Source: Roseburia sp. 499 (GTDB lineage: Bacteria; Bacillota; Clostridia; Lachnospirales; Lachnospiraceae). Taken from it: a stretch of 64,000 nucleotides of DNA. This document shows, piece after piece, positions 17,073 to 26,402 of the stretch (position 1 is the first letter of the stretch; each line of letters starts with the position of its first letter). The position numbers were made by a program, and so were the translations under genes. Where the stretch lies: assembly GCF_001940225.2 (NCBI RefSeq), contig NZ_CP135164.1, positions 992,001 through 1,056,000 of the forward strand, in the 5' to 3' direction. The notes under the pieces are model-generated. The model saw nothing but the letters and a program-made list of their open reading frames with translations. It was not told the DNA's origin and did not search any database.

Positions 17073-18104
17073 ATGGAAAAATATATGGATTATGTATTAG
17101 AACAGACAAAGAAGGTTTTGGCTATAGACAGCCCTACCGGATACACTAAGGAAGCAGCAGATTATGTAATCGGTACATATGAAGCGTTAGGGTATCATCC
17201 GGTAAAAACGGTAAAGGGAGGAGTACTGGTGGAAATTGGTGGTGAAGATGCAACGGATGCCATTTTGTTAGAAGCACATATGGATACCTTAGGAGCTATG
17301 GTGCGTGAGATTAAAGGGAACGGAAGATTGAAACTGTCTCCATTAGGTGGAATGAATCCAAATAATGCAGAAGCAGAGAATTGTCGTATCATCACCAGAT
17401 TTGATGGAAAATATGAGGGAACTTTCCAATTAGAAAATGCATCCATTCATGTAAACGGAGAATATAATAACACCAAACGAAGCTATGATAACATGGAAGT
17501 AGTGTTGGATGAAAATGTAACTTCCGAAGAAGAGACTAGAAAGCTTGGAATTATGGAAGGTGACATTGTAGCATTTGACCCAAGAACCACTATTACAGAA
17601 AAAGGATATATCAAGAGCCGTTTTCTGGATGATAAGTTGAGTGTGGGAATTTTACTAGGATTCGCGAAATTTTTAAAAGAAGAAAATATTACAACAAAAC
17701 GAAAAATTTATCATCATATAACAGTATATGAGGAAGTAGGACATGGTGCCTGCGGAACAGTACCGGAAGGCGTTACTGAGATCCTTTCTGTTGATATGGG
17801 ATGTGTAGGAGATAGTCTACAGTGCAGTGAACGTCAGGTGTCTATTTGTGCCAAAGATAGTGTAGGACCTTATAACTATGATGTGGTAACTAATTTGATA
17901 AAAGCTGCAAAGGAAAATAATATTGATTTTGCCGTAGATGTATATCCACACTATGGTTCTGATGCAGACGCTGCATTAGAAGCTGGATATGATTGCCGTC
18001 ACGGGCTCATTGGAGCAGGTGTATACGCTTCCCATGGATATGAAAGAAGTCATGTAGATGGAGCAAGAAATACATTGGAGTTGTTAAAGGCATATTTAGT
18101 ATAA
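17073..18104 (+). CDS. M42 family metallopeptidase
   Basis: Di-metal aminopeptidase of the M42 family (343 residues), whose members cut N-terminal residues from peptides, usually as large tetrahedral assemblies. Metal and catalytic residues are visible in LEAHMDTLG, the YEEVGHGA pair of glutamates, SVDMG, and the final histidine in YERSHVDGARNT. The HxD, EE and H pattern is complete, so it should be active. A bidirectional terminator follows and separates it from the convergent ABC-F gene. Confidence 0.92.
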   Translation: MEKYMDYVLEQTKKVLAIDSPTGYTKEAADYVIGTYEALGYHPVKTVKGGVLVEIGGEDATDAILLEAHMDTLGAMVREIKGNGRLKLSPLGGMNPNNAEAENCRIITRFDGKYEGTFQLENASIHVNGEYNNTKRSYDNMEVVLDENVTSEEETRKLGIMEGDIVAFDPRTTITEKGYIKSRFLDDKLSVGILLGFAKFLKEENITTKRKIYHHITVYEEVGHGACGTVPEGVTEILSVDMGCVGDSLQCSERQVSICAKDSVGPYNYDVVTNLIKAAKENNIDFAVDVYPHYGSDADAALEAGYDCRHGLIGAGVYASHGYERSHVDGARNTLELLKAYLV

Positions 18105-18117
18105 TCTATTAAAATGC

Positions 18118-18145
18118 AAGCCGGAGAATTCGTTTTCTCCGGCTT
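18118..18145. terminator. Bidirectional terminator between convergent genes
   Basis: AAGCCGGAGAA (18118-18128) pairs with TTCTCCGGCTT (18135-18145), 11 bp. It serves the M42 peptidase and, on the other strand, the ABC-F gene. T-tracts are short. Confidence 0.75.
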
Positions 18146-18162
18146 AAAGTTTATTATCCTAT

Positions 18163-19803
18163 TTAATCATCAGATTCCTGGTCATCGCTGGTAGAATATA
18201 CCTGACGTTTTCTAGCCATTTCATCGCTTTCTAAGTATTCATCGTAAGTAGTAATCTTATCAATCAGACTTCCGTTTGGTAAGAACTCGATAATACGGTT
18301 TGCAGTAGTCTGTACTACCTGATGGTCACGGGAAGCAAATAAAACAACACCCGGGAACTTAATCAGTCCGTTATTTAATGCAGTAATAGATTCCATATCC
18401 AAGTGGTCAGTAGGTTCATCTAAAATCAGTACATTGGAGCCTTCGATCATCATACGGGATAACAGAACACGTACTTTTTCTCCACCGGATAATACTTTCA
18501 TTTTCTTAACACCATCTTCACCGGCGAATAACATTCTTCCTAAGAAACCACGGACATAAGTGGCGTCTTTTACTTCAGAGAACTGGGTCAACCAGTCTGC
18601 AATCTGTAAGTCATTATTGAAGATTTCGGTGTTATCCTTCGGGAAGTAGGACTGGGAAGTAGTAACGCCCCATTTATAAGTACCTTCATCCGGTTCCATT
18701 TCACCGGCAAGAATTTTAAATAATGTTGTTTTTGCAAGTTCGTTTCCACCTACAAAAGCAATCTTATCATCATGTCCCACGATAAAAGAAATATTATCTA
18801 ATACCTTAACACCATCAATAGTTTTGCTTAAGTTTTCTACTGCAAGGACTTCATTACCGATTTCACGGTTTGGACGGAAATCAATGTAAGGATATTTACG
18901 GCTGGAAGGCTTGATTTCATCCAACTGAATTTTCTCCAAAGCTTTCTTTCTGGAAGTAGCCTGTTTGGATTTAGAAGCGTTTGCGGAGAAACGGGAGATA
19001 AATTCCTGTAATTCTTTGATTTTTTCTTCCTTTTTCTTGTTGGCTTCTTTCATCTGTTTGATTAACAACTGACTGGATTCATACCAGAAGTCATAGTTTC
19101 CGGCATATAGCTGAATCTTAGCGTAGTCAATATCTGCGGTATGTGTGCAGACCTTATTCAAGAAATAACGGTCATGGGATACCACGATAACAGTATTGTC
19201 AAAATTAATCAAAAATTCTTCTAACCATGCAATTGCATCCAGATCTAAGTGGTTGGTAGGCTCGTCGAGAAGCAGGATGTCAGGGTTGCCAAATAACGCC
19301 TGGGCAAGCAATACCTTGACCTTCTGGGCACCGGTTAAGTCCTTCATGAGAGAATAGTGGAATTCTGTTTCAATTCCAAGACCGTTTAATAACTGTGCAG
19401 CATCAGATTCTGCATTCCATCCGTCCATTTCAGCGAATTCAGCTTCTAATTCGCTGGCACGAATACCATCTTCATCAGAAAAATCTTCTTTCATGTAAAT
19501 GGCATCCTTTTCCTTCATAATGTCGTAAAGACGCTGGTTTCCCATGATAACAGTATCAAGTACGGAGAACTCATCGTATTTAAAGTGGTCCTGCTGTAAG
19601 AAGGAGAGACGTTGTCCGGGAGTGATGGAAATATCTCCACTGGTAGGCTCTAACTGTCCGCTTAAGATTTTTAAGAAAGTAGACTTTCCGGCACCGTTAG
19701 CACCAATGAGACCATAACAGTTTCCTTCTGTAAATTTAATATTTACATCTTCAAATAAAGCTTTTTTTCCGATTCTTAAAGTTACATTGTTTGCACTAAT
19801 CAT
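18163..19803 (-). CDS. ABC-F family ATPase (YbiT/YkpA-like)
   Basis: Cytosolic protein with two ATP-binding cassettes and no membrane segments. ABC-F proteins act on ribosomes. Half 1 has Walker A GANGAGKST, signature LTGAQKVKV, Walker B LLLDEPTNHLD and VVSHDR. A charged linker (KEANKKKEEKIKELQE) follows. Half 2 has a degenerate Walker A (GGNELAKTT), a canonical LSGGEKVRV, DEPTDHLD and FASRDH, in which the usual switch histidine is Arg. The EPDEGTYKWGVTTSQSYFPKDN-type stretch places it in the YbiT/YkpA group, where I recall half 2 being atypical. It is 546 residues with an acidic tail. A specific antibiotic-resistance role cannot be inferred. Confidence 0.92.
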   Translation of the reverse strand: MISANNVTLRIGKKALFEDVNIKFTEGNCYGLIGANGAGKSTFLKILSGQLEPTSGDISITPGQRLSFLQQDHFKYDEFSVLDTVIMGNQRLYDIMKEKDAIYMKEDFSDEDGIRASELEAEFAEMDGWNAESDAAQLLNGLGIETEFHYSLMKDLTGAQKVKVLLAQALFGNPDILLLDEPTNHLDLDAIAWLEEFLINFDNTVIVVSHDRYFLNKVCTHTADIDYAKIQLYAGNYDFWYESSQLLIKQMKEANKKKEEKIKELQEFISRFSANASKSKQATSRKKALEKIQLDEIKPSSRKYPYIDFRPNREIGNEVLAVENLSKTIDGVKVLDNISFIVGHDDKIAFVGGNELAKTTLFKILAGEMEPDEGTYKWGVTTSQSYFPKDNTEIFNNDLQIADWLTQFSEVKDATYVRGFLGRMLFAGEDGVKKMKVLSGGEKVRVLLSRMMIEGSNVLILDEPTDHLDMESITALNNGLIKFPGVVLFASRDHQVVQTTANRIIEFLPNGSLIDKITTYDEYLESDEMARKRQVYSTSDDQESDD

Positions 19804-19855
19804 TATAATACACCTTTCTACTTATTTCATATGCAAAAATTACTCAGTCCTTTCT

Positions 19856-19883
19856 ATTTTACCGTATATCTGCTATTTTGCAA
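19856..19883 (-). promoter_or_regulatory. Candidate promoter of the ABC-F gene
   Basis: On the minus strand TTGCAA and TAAAAT are separated by 16 bases, about 50 bases upstream of the ABC-F start. An AGAAAGGTG site precedes the start codon. Confidence 0.45.
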
Positions 19884-19953
19884 GTTATTTGAAAAAAAAG
19901 TTTTATTCTATGAAAAAAAGTGCATGAAACCTATGAAAGTTGTGCTTTAAATA

Positions 19954-19983
19954 TTGTATTTATGTAGGTTAATGGAGTATAAT
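19954..19983 (+). promoter_or_regulatory. Candidate promoter of the EAL-domain gene
   Basis: TTGTAT and a perfect TATAAT (19978-19983) are separated by 18 bases, roughly 65 bases upstream of the ATG at 20048. Confidence 0.55.
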
Positions 19984-20047
19984 GAAGTTAATAAGTTAGA
20001 ACGTGACAATGGCAGATGGGACTTTTATTAGGCGATAGGAGAAGAGT

Positions 20048-22258
20048 ATGGGAGATGTTAAGATAAAAGGTACGATTTGGCAGGATGGGAAAGAAAAAAC
20101 AGATGGATTTAGTGCGTTAATACAACAGATGCCGAGCGGATGTGCTGTGATTCAGGGGGGAGAAAAGTGGAAAATTATTGATGGAAATGAGGAGTTTTTT
20201 GCGCCAAGTGGATATACACGGGAAGAAATAAGCAGTATGTCCAATGATTTTTTTGACATTATTTATAAGCCGGACTTGCGAAAGATGCAAAGGGCGACAG
20301 AGCGGGCATTACAGAGGGAAGAAGTGCAGGAGTGTGAATTCCGGATACATGATAAACGGGGGAAAATCCATTGGTTAGCTGTAAAAATACGATTTTGCGG
20401 ATATCAGGATGGAACACCATACTTTTTGACTTCCAGTTGGGATATTAATGAGAAAAAACAAAATGCAGAAGAAGATTTTCTGACGAAATCATTTCTGTTG
20501 TTGTCTCATGCGAAAGATGTAAACAATTCATTAAATACTGTCATCGAAAAAATCGGAAGGCAGTATGATTTAGGTGCAGTGGCAGTGCTTGAATGTGATG
20601 AAGTGCAAGGGAGTTTCAGGCGTACCAATGCATGGGAGAGAAAACAGGGAATCTTACCACGACAGCAGCTTTCGCAAGAAAGACCGAAGTGGAAAAAGAT
20701 AAAAGAAAAAATGGACAGAAGTGAACTGGTATGCATTAATGACTGTCAACATGGAAAAGAGTTGGATGAAGAGCATCATAAAATTTTCGAGGAAAATGGA
20801 ATATATGCAATGATGACAGTGGGCTTTTCCTACTTTGAAGGGGAAAAGGGCTATGTGATGTTTTGCGATATGGAAAAGGCCAGGGAATGGAATGAATTTG
20901 AAAGAAAAATGTTCTGTGAATTGGTGCGGCTGCTATCTGTGTTTGTGGCAATACGCCGTCAGCAGGAGGAAGGAGATCAGACAATACGAAAACTGAAAAA
21001 TCGGGATGCACTGACGGGGCTTTATAACGAGGAAGGATTTAAGGAAGAAGTTCGTGAAAGCATGGAAAATTGGAATCATGACTTGCAGTACGCAGTGGTA
21101 TTTACAGATATTAATGATTTTTCTTACATTAATGATAATTATGGACAAGAGGTAGGAAATGAGATATTAAAGGGATTTGCAGAGTTGATTATGAAAAGCG
21201 AGAATTCTATTGCTTGCCGTTTGTATTCAGATTTATTTATCAGTTTTATGTGGGGAAGGAATAAGGATGCTATATTACAGCATGTGGTAAAGAAAAATAA
21301 GGACTTTACGATGCAACAGAAGCAGAAATATTTCTTGGAAAATATAAAATTGTCTACAGGAATTTATTTTATGGAAGACTCTGAGGAAAAATTGGAGATT
21401 GCTATCGAAAATGCGAATTTAACCAGAAAAAGTATCAAGAGAAATGATAGTATTTTTTGTGGGGTATATGAGGAAAAACTGCGTCAACAGCGAGAGTACG
21501 AGAAGAAAATTGTCGAAGAGTTTCCAACTGCATTGAAAGAAAAAAGGTTCAAGGTTTATATTCAGCCTCAGGTTCAATTAGGCGAAAGAAAATTTATAGG
21601 TGGGGAAGCTTTGGTTCGTTGGGAACGGACATTAGGAGAAATTGTAAGTCCGGATGAGTTTATTCCGGCGCTAGAGAAAACAGGTGATATTATAAAATTG
21701 GACTTTTATGTATATGAGAATGTGCTACAGGCCATGCAGCAATGGAAAAAGGAAGGAAAACAGTTGCCTGTTATATCTGTAAATTTCTCCAGAAGGCATT
21801 TTGATGCAGGGGGAATATATCATAAAGTCGTGGAAGAGGCAAAAAAATATGATATTCCGCCAATGTGTATTGGAATTGAGATAACAGAGAGTCTTTTTAC
21901 TAAGGGAAACGACCTGGTAAGAAGCGAGATGCAGAAACTGAGAGAAGCGGGATTTATGGTGGAAATTGATGATTTCGGTACCGGCTACTCCTCTTTAAGT
22001 ATGTTGCTGGATATTCCGGCAGATGTAGTGAAAATTGATAAAAGTTTTTTGAGTAAGGCAAATGGGAAAAAGGGACGCCAGTTTATTGAAAATATGGGAA
22101 GACTGATACATGGTACGGAGGAGAAAGTTATTGTGGAAGGAATTGAGACAGAAGAGCAGTGGGAGTTTTTGAAAAAATGCAGTTTCGAGTATGGTCAGGG
22201 ATTTCTGTTTGAACGCCCAATTCCACTTTTGGTGTTTGAAGAAAAATACATAAAATAA
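20048..22258 (+). CDS. PAS-GAF-like-GGDEF-EAL protein, likely c-di-GMP phosphodiesterase
   Basis: A 736-residue soluble signalling protein. In order: a PAS domain (about 25-130, ending TPYFLTSSWDINEKK), a GAF-like region (about 145-310), a GGDEF-fold domain (about 320-460) and an EAL domain (about 490-736). The GGDEF signature is replaced by YSDLF, so cyclase activity is unlikely. The EAL side looks intact: EALVRW, VNFSRRHF, EITES, IDDFGTGYSSL, KIDKSF, EGIET and GQGF all carry the expected metal and catalytic residues. It therefore probably degrades c-di-GMP under control of the PAS/GAF part. It is transcribed alone. No membrane segment is seen. Confidence 0.88.
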   Translation: MGDVKIKGTIWQDGKEKTDGFSALIQQMPSGCAVIQGGEKWKIIDGNEEFFAPSGYTREEISSMSNDFFDIIYKPDLRKMQRATERALQREEVQECEFRIHDKRGKIHWLAVKIRFCGYQDGTPYFLTSSWDINEKKQNAEEDFLTKSFLLLSHAKDVNNSLNTVIEKIGRQYDLGAVAVLECDEVQGSFRRTNAWERKQGILPRQQLSQERPKWKKIKEKMDRSELVCINDCQHGKELDEEHHKIFEENGIYAMMTVGFSYFEGEKGYVMFCDMEKAREWNEFERKMFCELVRLLSVFVAIRRQQEEGDQTIRKLKNRDALTGLYNEEGFKEEVRESMENWNHDLQYAVVFTDINDFSYINDNYGQEVGNEILKGFAELIMKSENSIACRLYSDLFISFMWGRNKDAILQHVVKKNKDFTMQQKQKYFLENIKLSTGIYFMEDSEEKLEIAIENANLTRKSIKRNDSIFCGVYEEKLRQQREYEKKIVEEFPTALKEKRFKVYIQPQVQLGERKFIGGEALVRWERTLGEIVSPDEFIPALEKTGDIIKLDFYVYENVLQAMQQWKKEGKQLPVISVNFSRRHFDAGGIYHKVVEEAKKYDIPPMCIGIEITESLFTKGNDLVRSEMQKLREAGFMVEIDDFGTGYSSLSMLLDIPADVVKIDKSFLSKANGKKGRQFIENMGRLIHGTEEKVIVEGIETEEQWEFLKKCSFEYGQGFLFERPIPLLVFEEKYIK

Positions 22259-22270
22259 AGGGAAAAGCTA

Positions 22271-22299
22271 TTGATTTTTTGTGACATTTTGAGTATAGT
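22271..22299 (+). promoter_or_regulatory. Promoter of nifJ
   Basis: TTGATT and TATAGT are separated by 17 bases, giving a leader of about 95 bases before the ATG at 22402. The leader holds an excellent AGGAGG site and nothing recognisable as a riboswitch. Confidence 0.6.
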
Positions 22300-22401
22300 T
22301 GAAGGTAGAGAATGTGAAAAAATTTATCAACATTCAAATAACCTGCATATTTGTTCTTCATAGGGGCAGATATGCCTAATTTTAGGTAGGAGGAAAATCT
22401 A

Positions 22402-25400
22402 ATGAAGAGATCTATGAAAACCATGGATGGTAACCATGCAGCAGCTCATGCTTCTTATGCATACACAGATGTTGCAGCCATCTACCCAATCACACCATCT
22501 TCTGTTATGGCTGAAGCTACAGACGAATGGGCAACACAGGGAAGAAAGAACATTTTCGGACAGACAGTTCAGGTAACTGAAATGCAGTCTGAAGCTGGTG
22601 CAGCAGGTACTGTACACGGTTCTTTGGCAGCAGGTGCTTTAACAACAACCTACACTGCATCCCAGGGATTATTATTGATGATTCCAAACCTTTACAAAAT
22701 TGCTGGTGAAGGACTTCCGGGAGTATTCAATGTATCCGCTCGTTGTATCGCAAGCCATGCGTTAAATATTTTTGGAGATCATTCTGACGTATATGCTTGT
22801 CGTCAGACTGGTGTAGCAATGTTGTGTGAATCTTCCGTACAGGAAGTTATGGACTTAACTCCAGTTGCACACTGTGCTGCTTTGGAAGGAAAACTTCCTT
22901 TCATTAACTTCTTCGATGGATTCAGAACCTCTCACGAGATTCAGAAAATCGAAACATGGGATTATGAAGATTTGAAAGATATGGTTGATATGAATGCAAT
23001 CGATGAATTCCGTAAGAATGCATTGAATCCAAATCATCCACGTCAGGATGGTTCTGCACAGAACCCGGATATCTTCTTCCAGACCAGAGAGTCTTGTAAC
23101 TCTACATACGATGCACTGCCTGCAATCGTACAGAAGTACATGGACAAAGTTAATGCTAAAATCGGAACAGATTACAAACTGTTCAACTACTATGGTGCTG
23201 CTGATGCTGAAAAAGTTATCATCGCTATGGGTTCCGTATGTGATACCATCGATGAAACAATTGATTATTTAGCTGCAAAGGGAGAAAAAGTCGGAGTTGT
23301 TAAGGTTCGTTTATACAGACCATTCAGCAAAGAAGCTTTCGTAGCTGCTATCCCAGAAACTGTTAAGTTAATCGCTGTATTAGACAGAACAAAAGAACCA
23401 GGATCTCTTGGAGAGCCATTATACTTAGATGTAGTTGCAGCATTAAAGGGAACAAAATTCGAAAGCGTTCAGGTTACAAGCGGACGTTACGGATTAGGTT
23501 CTAAGGATACAACTCCTGGACAGATTATTGCTGTATACAACAATACAGAAAAAGAAAGATTTACAATCGGTATCTATGATGATGTTACAAACTTGTCTCT
23601 TGAAGTAAAAGAAGACCCTGTAACAACACCAGAAGGAACCATTAACTGTAAATTCTGGGGACTTGGTGCTGACGGTACCGTTGGTGCTAACAAAAACTCC
23701 ATCAAGATCATTGGAGATAACACAGACATGTACGCTCAGGCATACTTTGACTATGACTCCAAGAAGTCCGGTGGTGTTACTATGTCTCACTTACGTTTCG
23801 GTAAGAAGGCAATTAAGTCTACATACTTAATTAAGCAGGCTAACTTTGTTGCTTGTCATAACCCATCTTACGTTCGTAAGTACAACATGGTTCAGGAATT
23901 AGTACCAGGCGGAACATTCTTATTGAACTGTTCTTGGTCACCGGAAGAATTAGAGAGTCATTTACCAGGACAGGTTAAGAGATACATTGCTGAGAACGAT
24001 ATCCAGTTCTATACCATCGATGGTATCAAGATTGGTAAAGAAATCGGACTTGGTGGACGTATCAACACTGTACTTCAGTCTGCATTCTTCAAACTGGCAG
24101 CAATCATTCCAGAAGAAAGAGCAATCGAACTGATGAAGGCAGCTGCAAAGGCTACTTACGGTAAGAAAGGTGATAAGATCGTACAGATGAACTACGATGC
24201 TATCGATGCCGGAGCAACCGGAGTTGTTAAGATTGATGTACCTGCAAGCTGGAAAGATGCTAAAGATGAAAGCTTTGCAAAAGTTGCAACAGGTGATAGA
24301 AAAGACGTTGTTGATTTCGTTAACAACATCCAGATTCCTGTTAATGCTCAGGAAGGTAACAAGATTCCAGTATCTGTTGTTAAGGAATACGAACATGGAC
24401 AGACTCCATCCGGATCTGCTGCATTCGAAAAACGTGGTATCGCAGTAGACGTTCCAGTATGGAATCCAGATAACTGTATCCAGTGTAACATCTGTTCTTA
24501 TGTATGTCCTCATGCAGTAATTCGTCCAGTTGCAATGACAGAAGAAGAAGCTGCTAAGGCTCCAGAAGGAATGCAGATGCTTGACATGACAGGAATGCCA
24601 GGATACAAGTTCAGCATGACTATTTCCGCACTTGACTGTACCGGATGTGGTTCTTGTGCTAACGTATGTCCAGGAAAGAAAGGCGAAAAAGCACTTTCTA
24701 TGGCAAACTGCGAAGCAAATGTTGGAGAGCAGAAATACTTCGACTTTGGTTTAACTGTAGCAAAGAAACCAGAAGTTGTAGATAAGTTCAAAGAAACAAC
24801 TGTAAAAGGATCTCAGTTCAAACAGCCATTACTTGAGTTCTCCGGAGCTTGTGGTGGATGTGGTGAGACACCTTACGCTAAATTAATCACACAGTTATTC
24901 GGTGACAGAATGTACATTGCAAACGCAACAGGATGTTCTTCTATCTGGGGTAACTCCTCACCTTCTACACCTTATACTGTAAACGAAAAAGGACAGGGTC
25001 CTGCATGGTCTAACTCCTTATTCGAAGATGCTGCTGAGTTTGGATACGGTATGTTATTAGCTCAGAAGGCAATCAGAGGAAAATTAAGAACAAAAGTAGA
25101 AGCATTAGTTGCTGAAGGAAAGAACGCTGATGTTGCAGCTGCTGGAAAAGAATGGTTAGATACTTATACTGTAGGTGCTCTGAACGGAACAGCTACTGAT
25201 AAGTTAATCGCAGCATTAGAAGGTTGCGGATGCGATGCTTCCAAAGAAATCCTTGCTGAGAAAGATTTCCTTGCTAAGAAGTCCCAGTGGATCTTCGGTG
25301 GTGACGGATGGGCATACGACATCGGATTCGGTGGTGTTGACCATGTATTAGCAAGCGGACAGGATATCAACGTAATGGTATTCGATACAGAAGTTTACTC

Positions 25401-25938
25401 CAATACAGGTGGACAGTCTTCTAAGTCTACTCCTACCGGAGCAACTGCTCAGTTCGCAGCAGGCGGAAAAGAAGTTAAGAAGAAAGACCTTGCTTCCATC
25501 GCAATGAGCTATGGTTATGTATACGTTGCACAGATCGCAATGGGTGCTGATTACAACCAGTGTGTAAAGGCAATCGCAGAAGCTGAAGCATATCCAGGAC
25601 CATCCTTGATTATTGCTTACGCTCCATGTATCAACCATGGTATCAAGATTGGTATGAGCAAAGCTCAGACAGAAGAGAAGAACGCTGTAGAAGCTGGTTA
25701 CTGGCATACATTCCGCTTCAATCCAGAATTGAAGAAAGCAGGAAAGGCAGCATTCTCCTTAGACAGCAAGGCTCCTACCGGAGATTACAAGGCATTCTTA
25801 AACGGAGAAGTTCGTTACAATGCTCTTGCAAGATTCAATCCGGAAAGAGCAGAAGAACTGTTTGCTCAGTCTGAAGAAAATGCAAAAGAACGTTATGAAT
25901 ATCTGAATAAGTTAATCACATTATATGGTGAGAACTAA
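22402..25938 (+). CDS. nifJ: Pyruvate:ferredoxin (flavodoxin) oxidoreductase
   Basis: Single-chain enzyme (1178 residues) that converts pyruvate and CoA to acetyl-CoA and CO2 and reduces ferredoxin, central to anaerobic fermentation. The N-terminal pyrimidine-binding domain begins MDGNHAAAHASYAYTDVAAI. Two 4Fe-4S motifs follow, NCIQCNICSYVCP (about 690) and CTGCGSCANVCP (about 745). A further cysteine cluster, GACGGCGETP, lies in the TPP domain. TPP binding is at GDGWAYDIGFGG (about 967). Codon use is visibly more biased than in neighbours, as expected of a very highly expressed gene. It has its own promoter and terminator, so it is monocistronic. Confidence 0.98.
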   Translation: MKRSMKTMDGNHAAAHASYAYTDVAAIYPITPSSVMAEATDEWATQGRKNIFGQTVQVTEMQSEAGAAGTVHGSLAAGALTTTYTASQGLLLMIPNLYKIAGEGLPGVFNVSARCIASHALNIFGDHSDVYACRQTGVAMLCESSVQEVMDLTPVAHCAALEGKLPFINFFDGFRTSHEIQKIETWDYEDLKDMVDMNAIDEFRKNALNPNHPRQDGSAQNPDIFFQTRESCNSTYDALPAIVQKYMDKVNAKIGTDYKLFNYYGAADAEKVIIAMGSVCDTIDETIDYLAAKGEKVGVVKVRLYRPFSKEAFVAAIPETVKLIAVLDRTKEPGSLGEPLYLDVVAALKGTKFESVQVTSGRYGLGSKDTTPGQIIAVYNNTEKERFTIGIYDDVTNLSLEVKEDPVTTPEGTINCKFWGLGADGTVGANKNSIKIIGDNTDMYAQAYFDYDSKKSGGVTMSHLRFGKKAIKSTYLIKQANFVACHNPSYVRKYNMVQELVPGGTFLLNCSWSPEELESHLPGQVKRYIAENDIQFYTIDGIKIGKEIGLGGRINTVLQSAFFKLAAIIPEERAIELMKAAAKATYGKKGDKIVQMNYDAIDAGATGVVKIDVPASWKDAKDESFAKVATGDRKDVVDFVNNIQIPVNAQEGNKIPVSVVKEYEHGQTPSGSAAFEKRGIAVDVPVWNPDNCIQCNICSYVCPHAVIRPVAMTEEEAAKAPEGMQMLDMTGMPGYKFSMTISALDCTGCGSCANVCPGKKGEKALSMANCEANVGEQKYFDFGLTVAKKPEVVDKFKETTVKGSQFKQPLLEFSGACGGCGETPYAKLITQLFGDRMYIANATGCSSIWGNSSPSTPYTVNEKGQGPAWSNSLFEDAAEFGYGMLLAQKAIRGKLRTKVEALVAEGKNADVAAAGKEWLDTYTVGALNGTATDKLIAALEGCGCDASKEILAEKDFLAKKSQWIFGGDGWAYDIGFGGVDHVLASGQDINVMVFDTEVYSNTGGQSSKSTPTGATAQFAAGGKEVKKKDLASIAMSYGYVYVAQIAMGADYNQCVKAIAEAEAYPGPSLIIAYAPCINHGIKIGMSKAQTEEKNAVEAGYWHTFRFNPELKKAGKAAFSLDSKAPTGDYKAFLNGEVRYNALARFNPERAEELFAQSEENAKERYEYLNKLITLYGEN

Positions 25939-25964
25939 TTTGAATTCATAAATCAAGTTCGAAA

Positions 25965-25995
25965 GAGAGTATCCCACAAAGGATACTCTCTTTTT
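25965..25995 (+). terminator. Terminator of nifJ
   Basis: GAGAGTATCC (25965-25974) pairs with GGATACTCTC (25981-25990) and is followed by five T. The outer group II intron begins six bases after the T-run. Confidence 0.9.
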
Positions 25996-26402
25996 GCGTT
26001 AGTGCGCCTTGCGGCGCACGTTTCTAATGGGTGAAAGTCCCTAATCCGCCCTAGTAGTGGGAAGGATACAGCCAAAGACAAGGGTGTCCATCGCGAGGTG
26101 GAATCTGAAGGAAGTCGGATGGCAAATCTCCGGTCTGACGAACAGAAATCACATCAGGCTATAGTTAAGGATAAGGTTGCTAAGCAAACTAAAGTCCAAT
26201 AACTACTCGGAATTAACTATGGTAAATGTGGCAGATATGTGGAGTGAAAGAAACGTGTGGTACCAAGGGAGGTCTTGTCATCAAGTGGAAACAGAGTATG
26301 AAACTTGTAGTAACAACGAATGGCAAGAAGTCAGCAGAGGTCATAGTACCATTGTGGTTGCAAACATGGTGGGAAGGACTGAACTTTAGGAGATGTGAGT
26401 AA

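Noticed and set aside
23962..24513. 183-residue minus-strand frame inside nifJ
   Set aside because: Its existence follows from the strong codon bias of nifJ; no binding site or motif.
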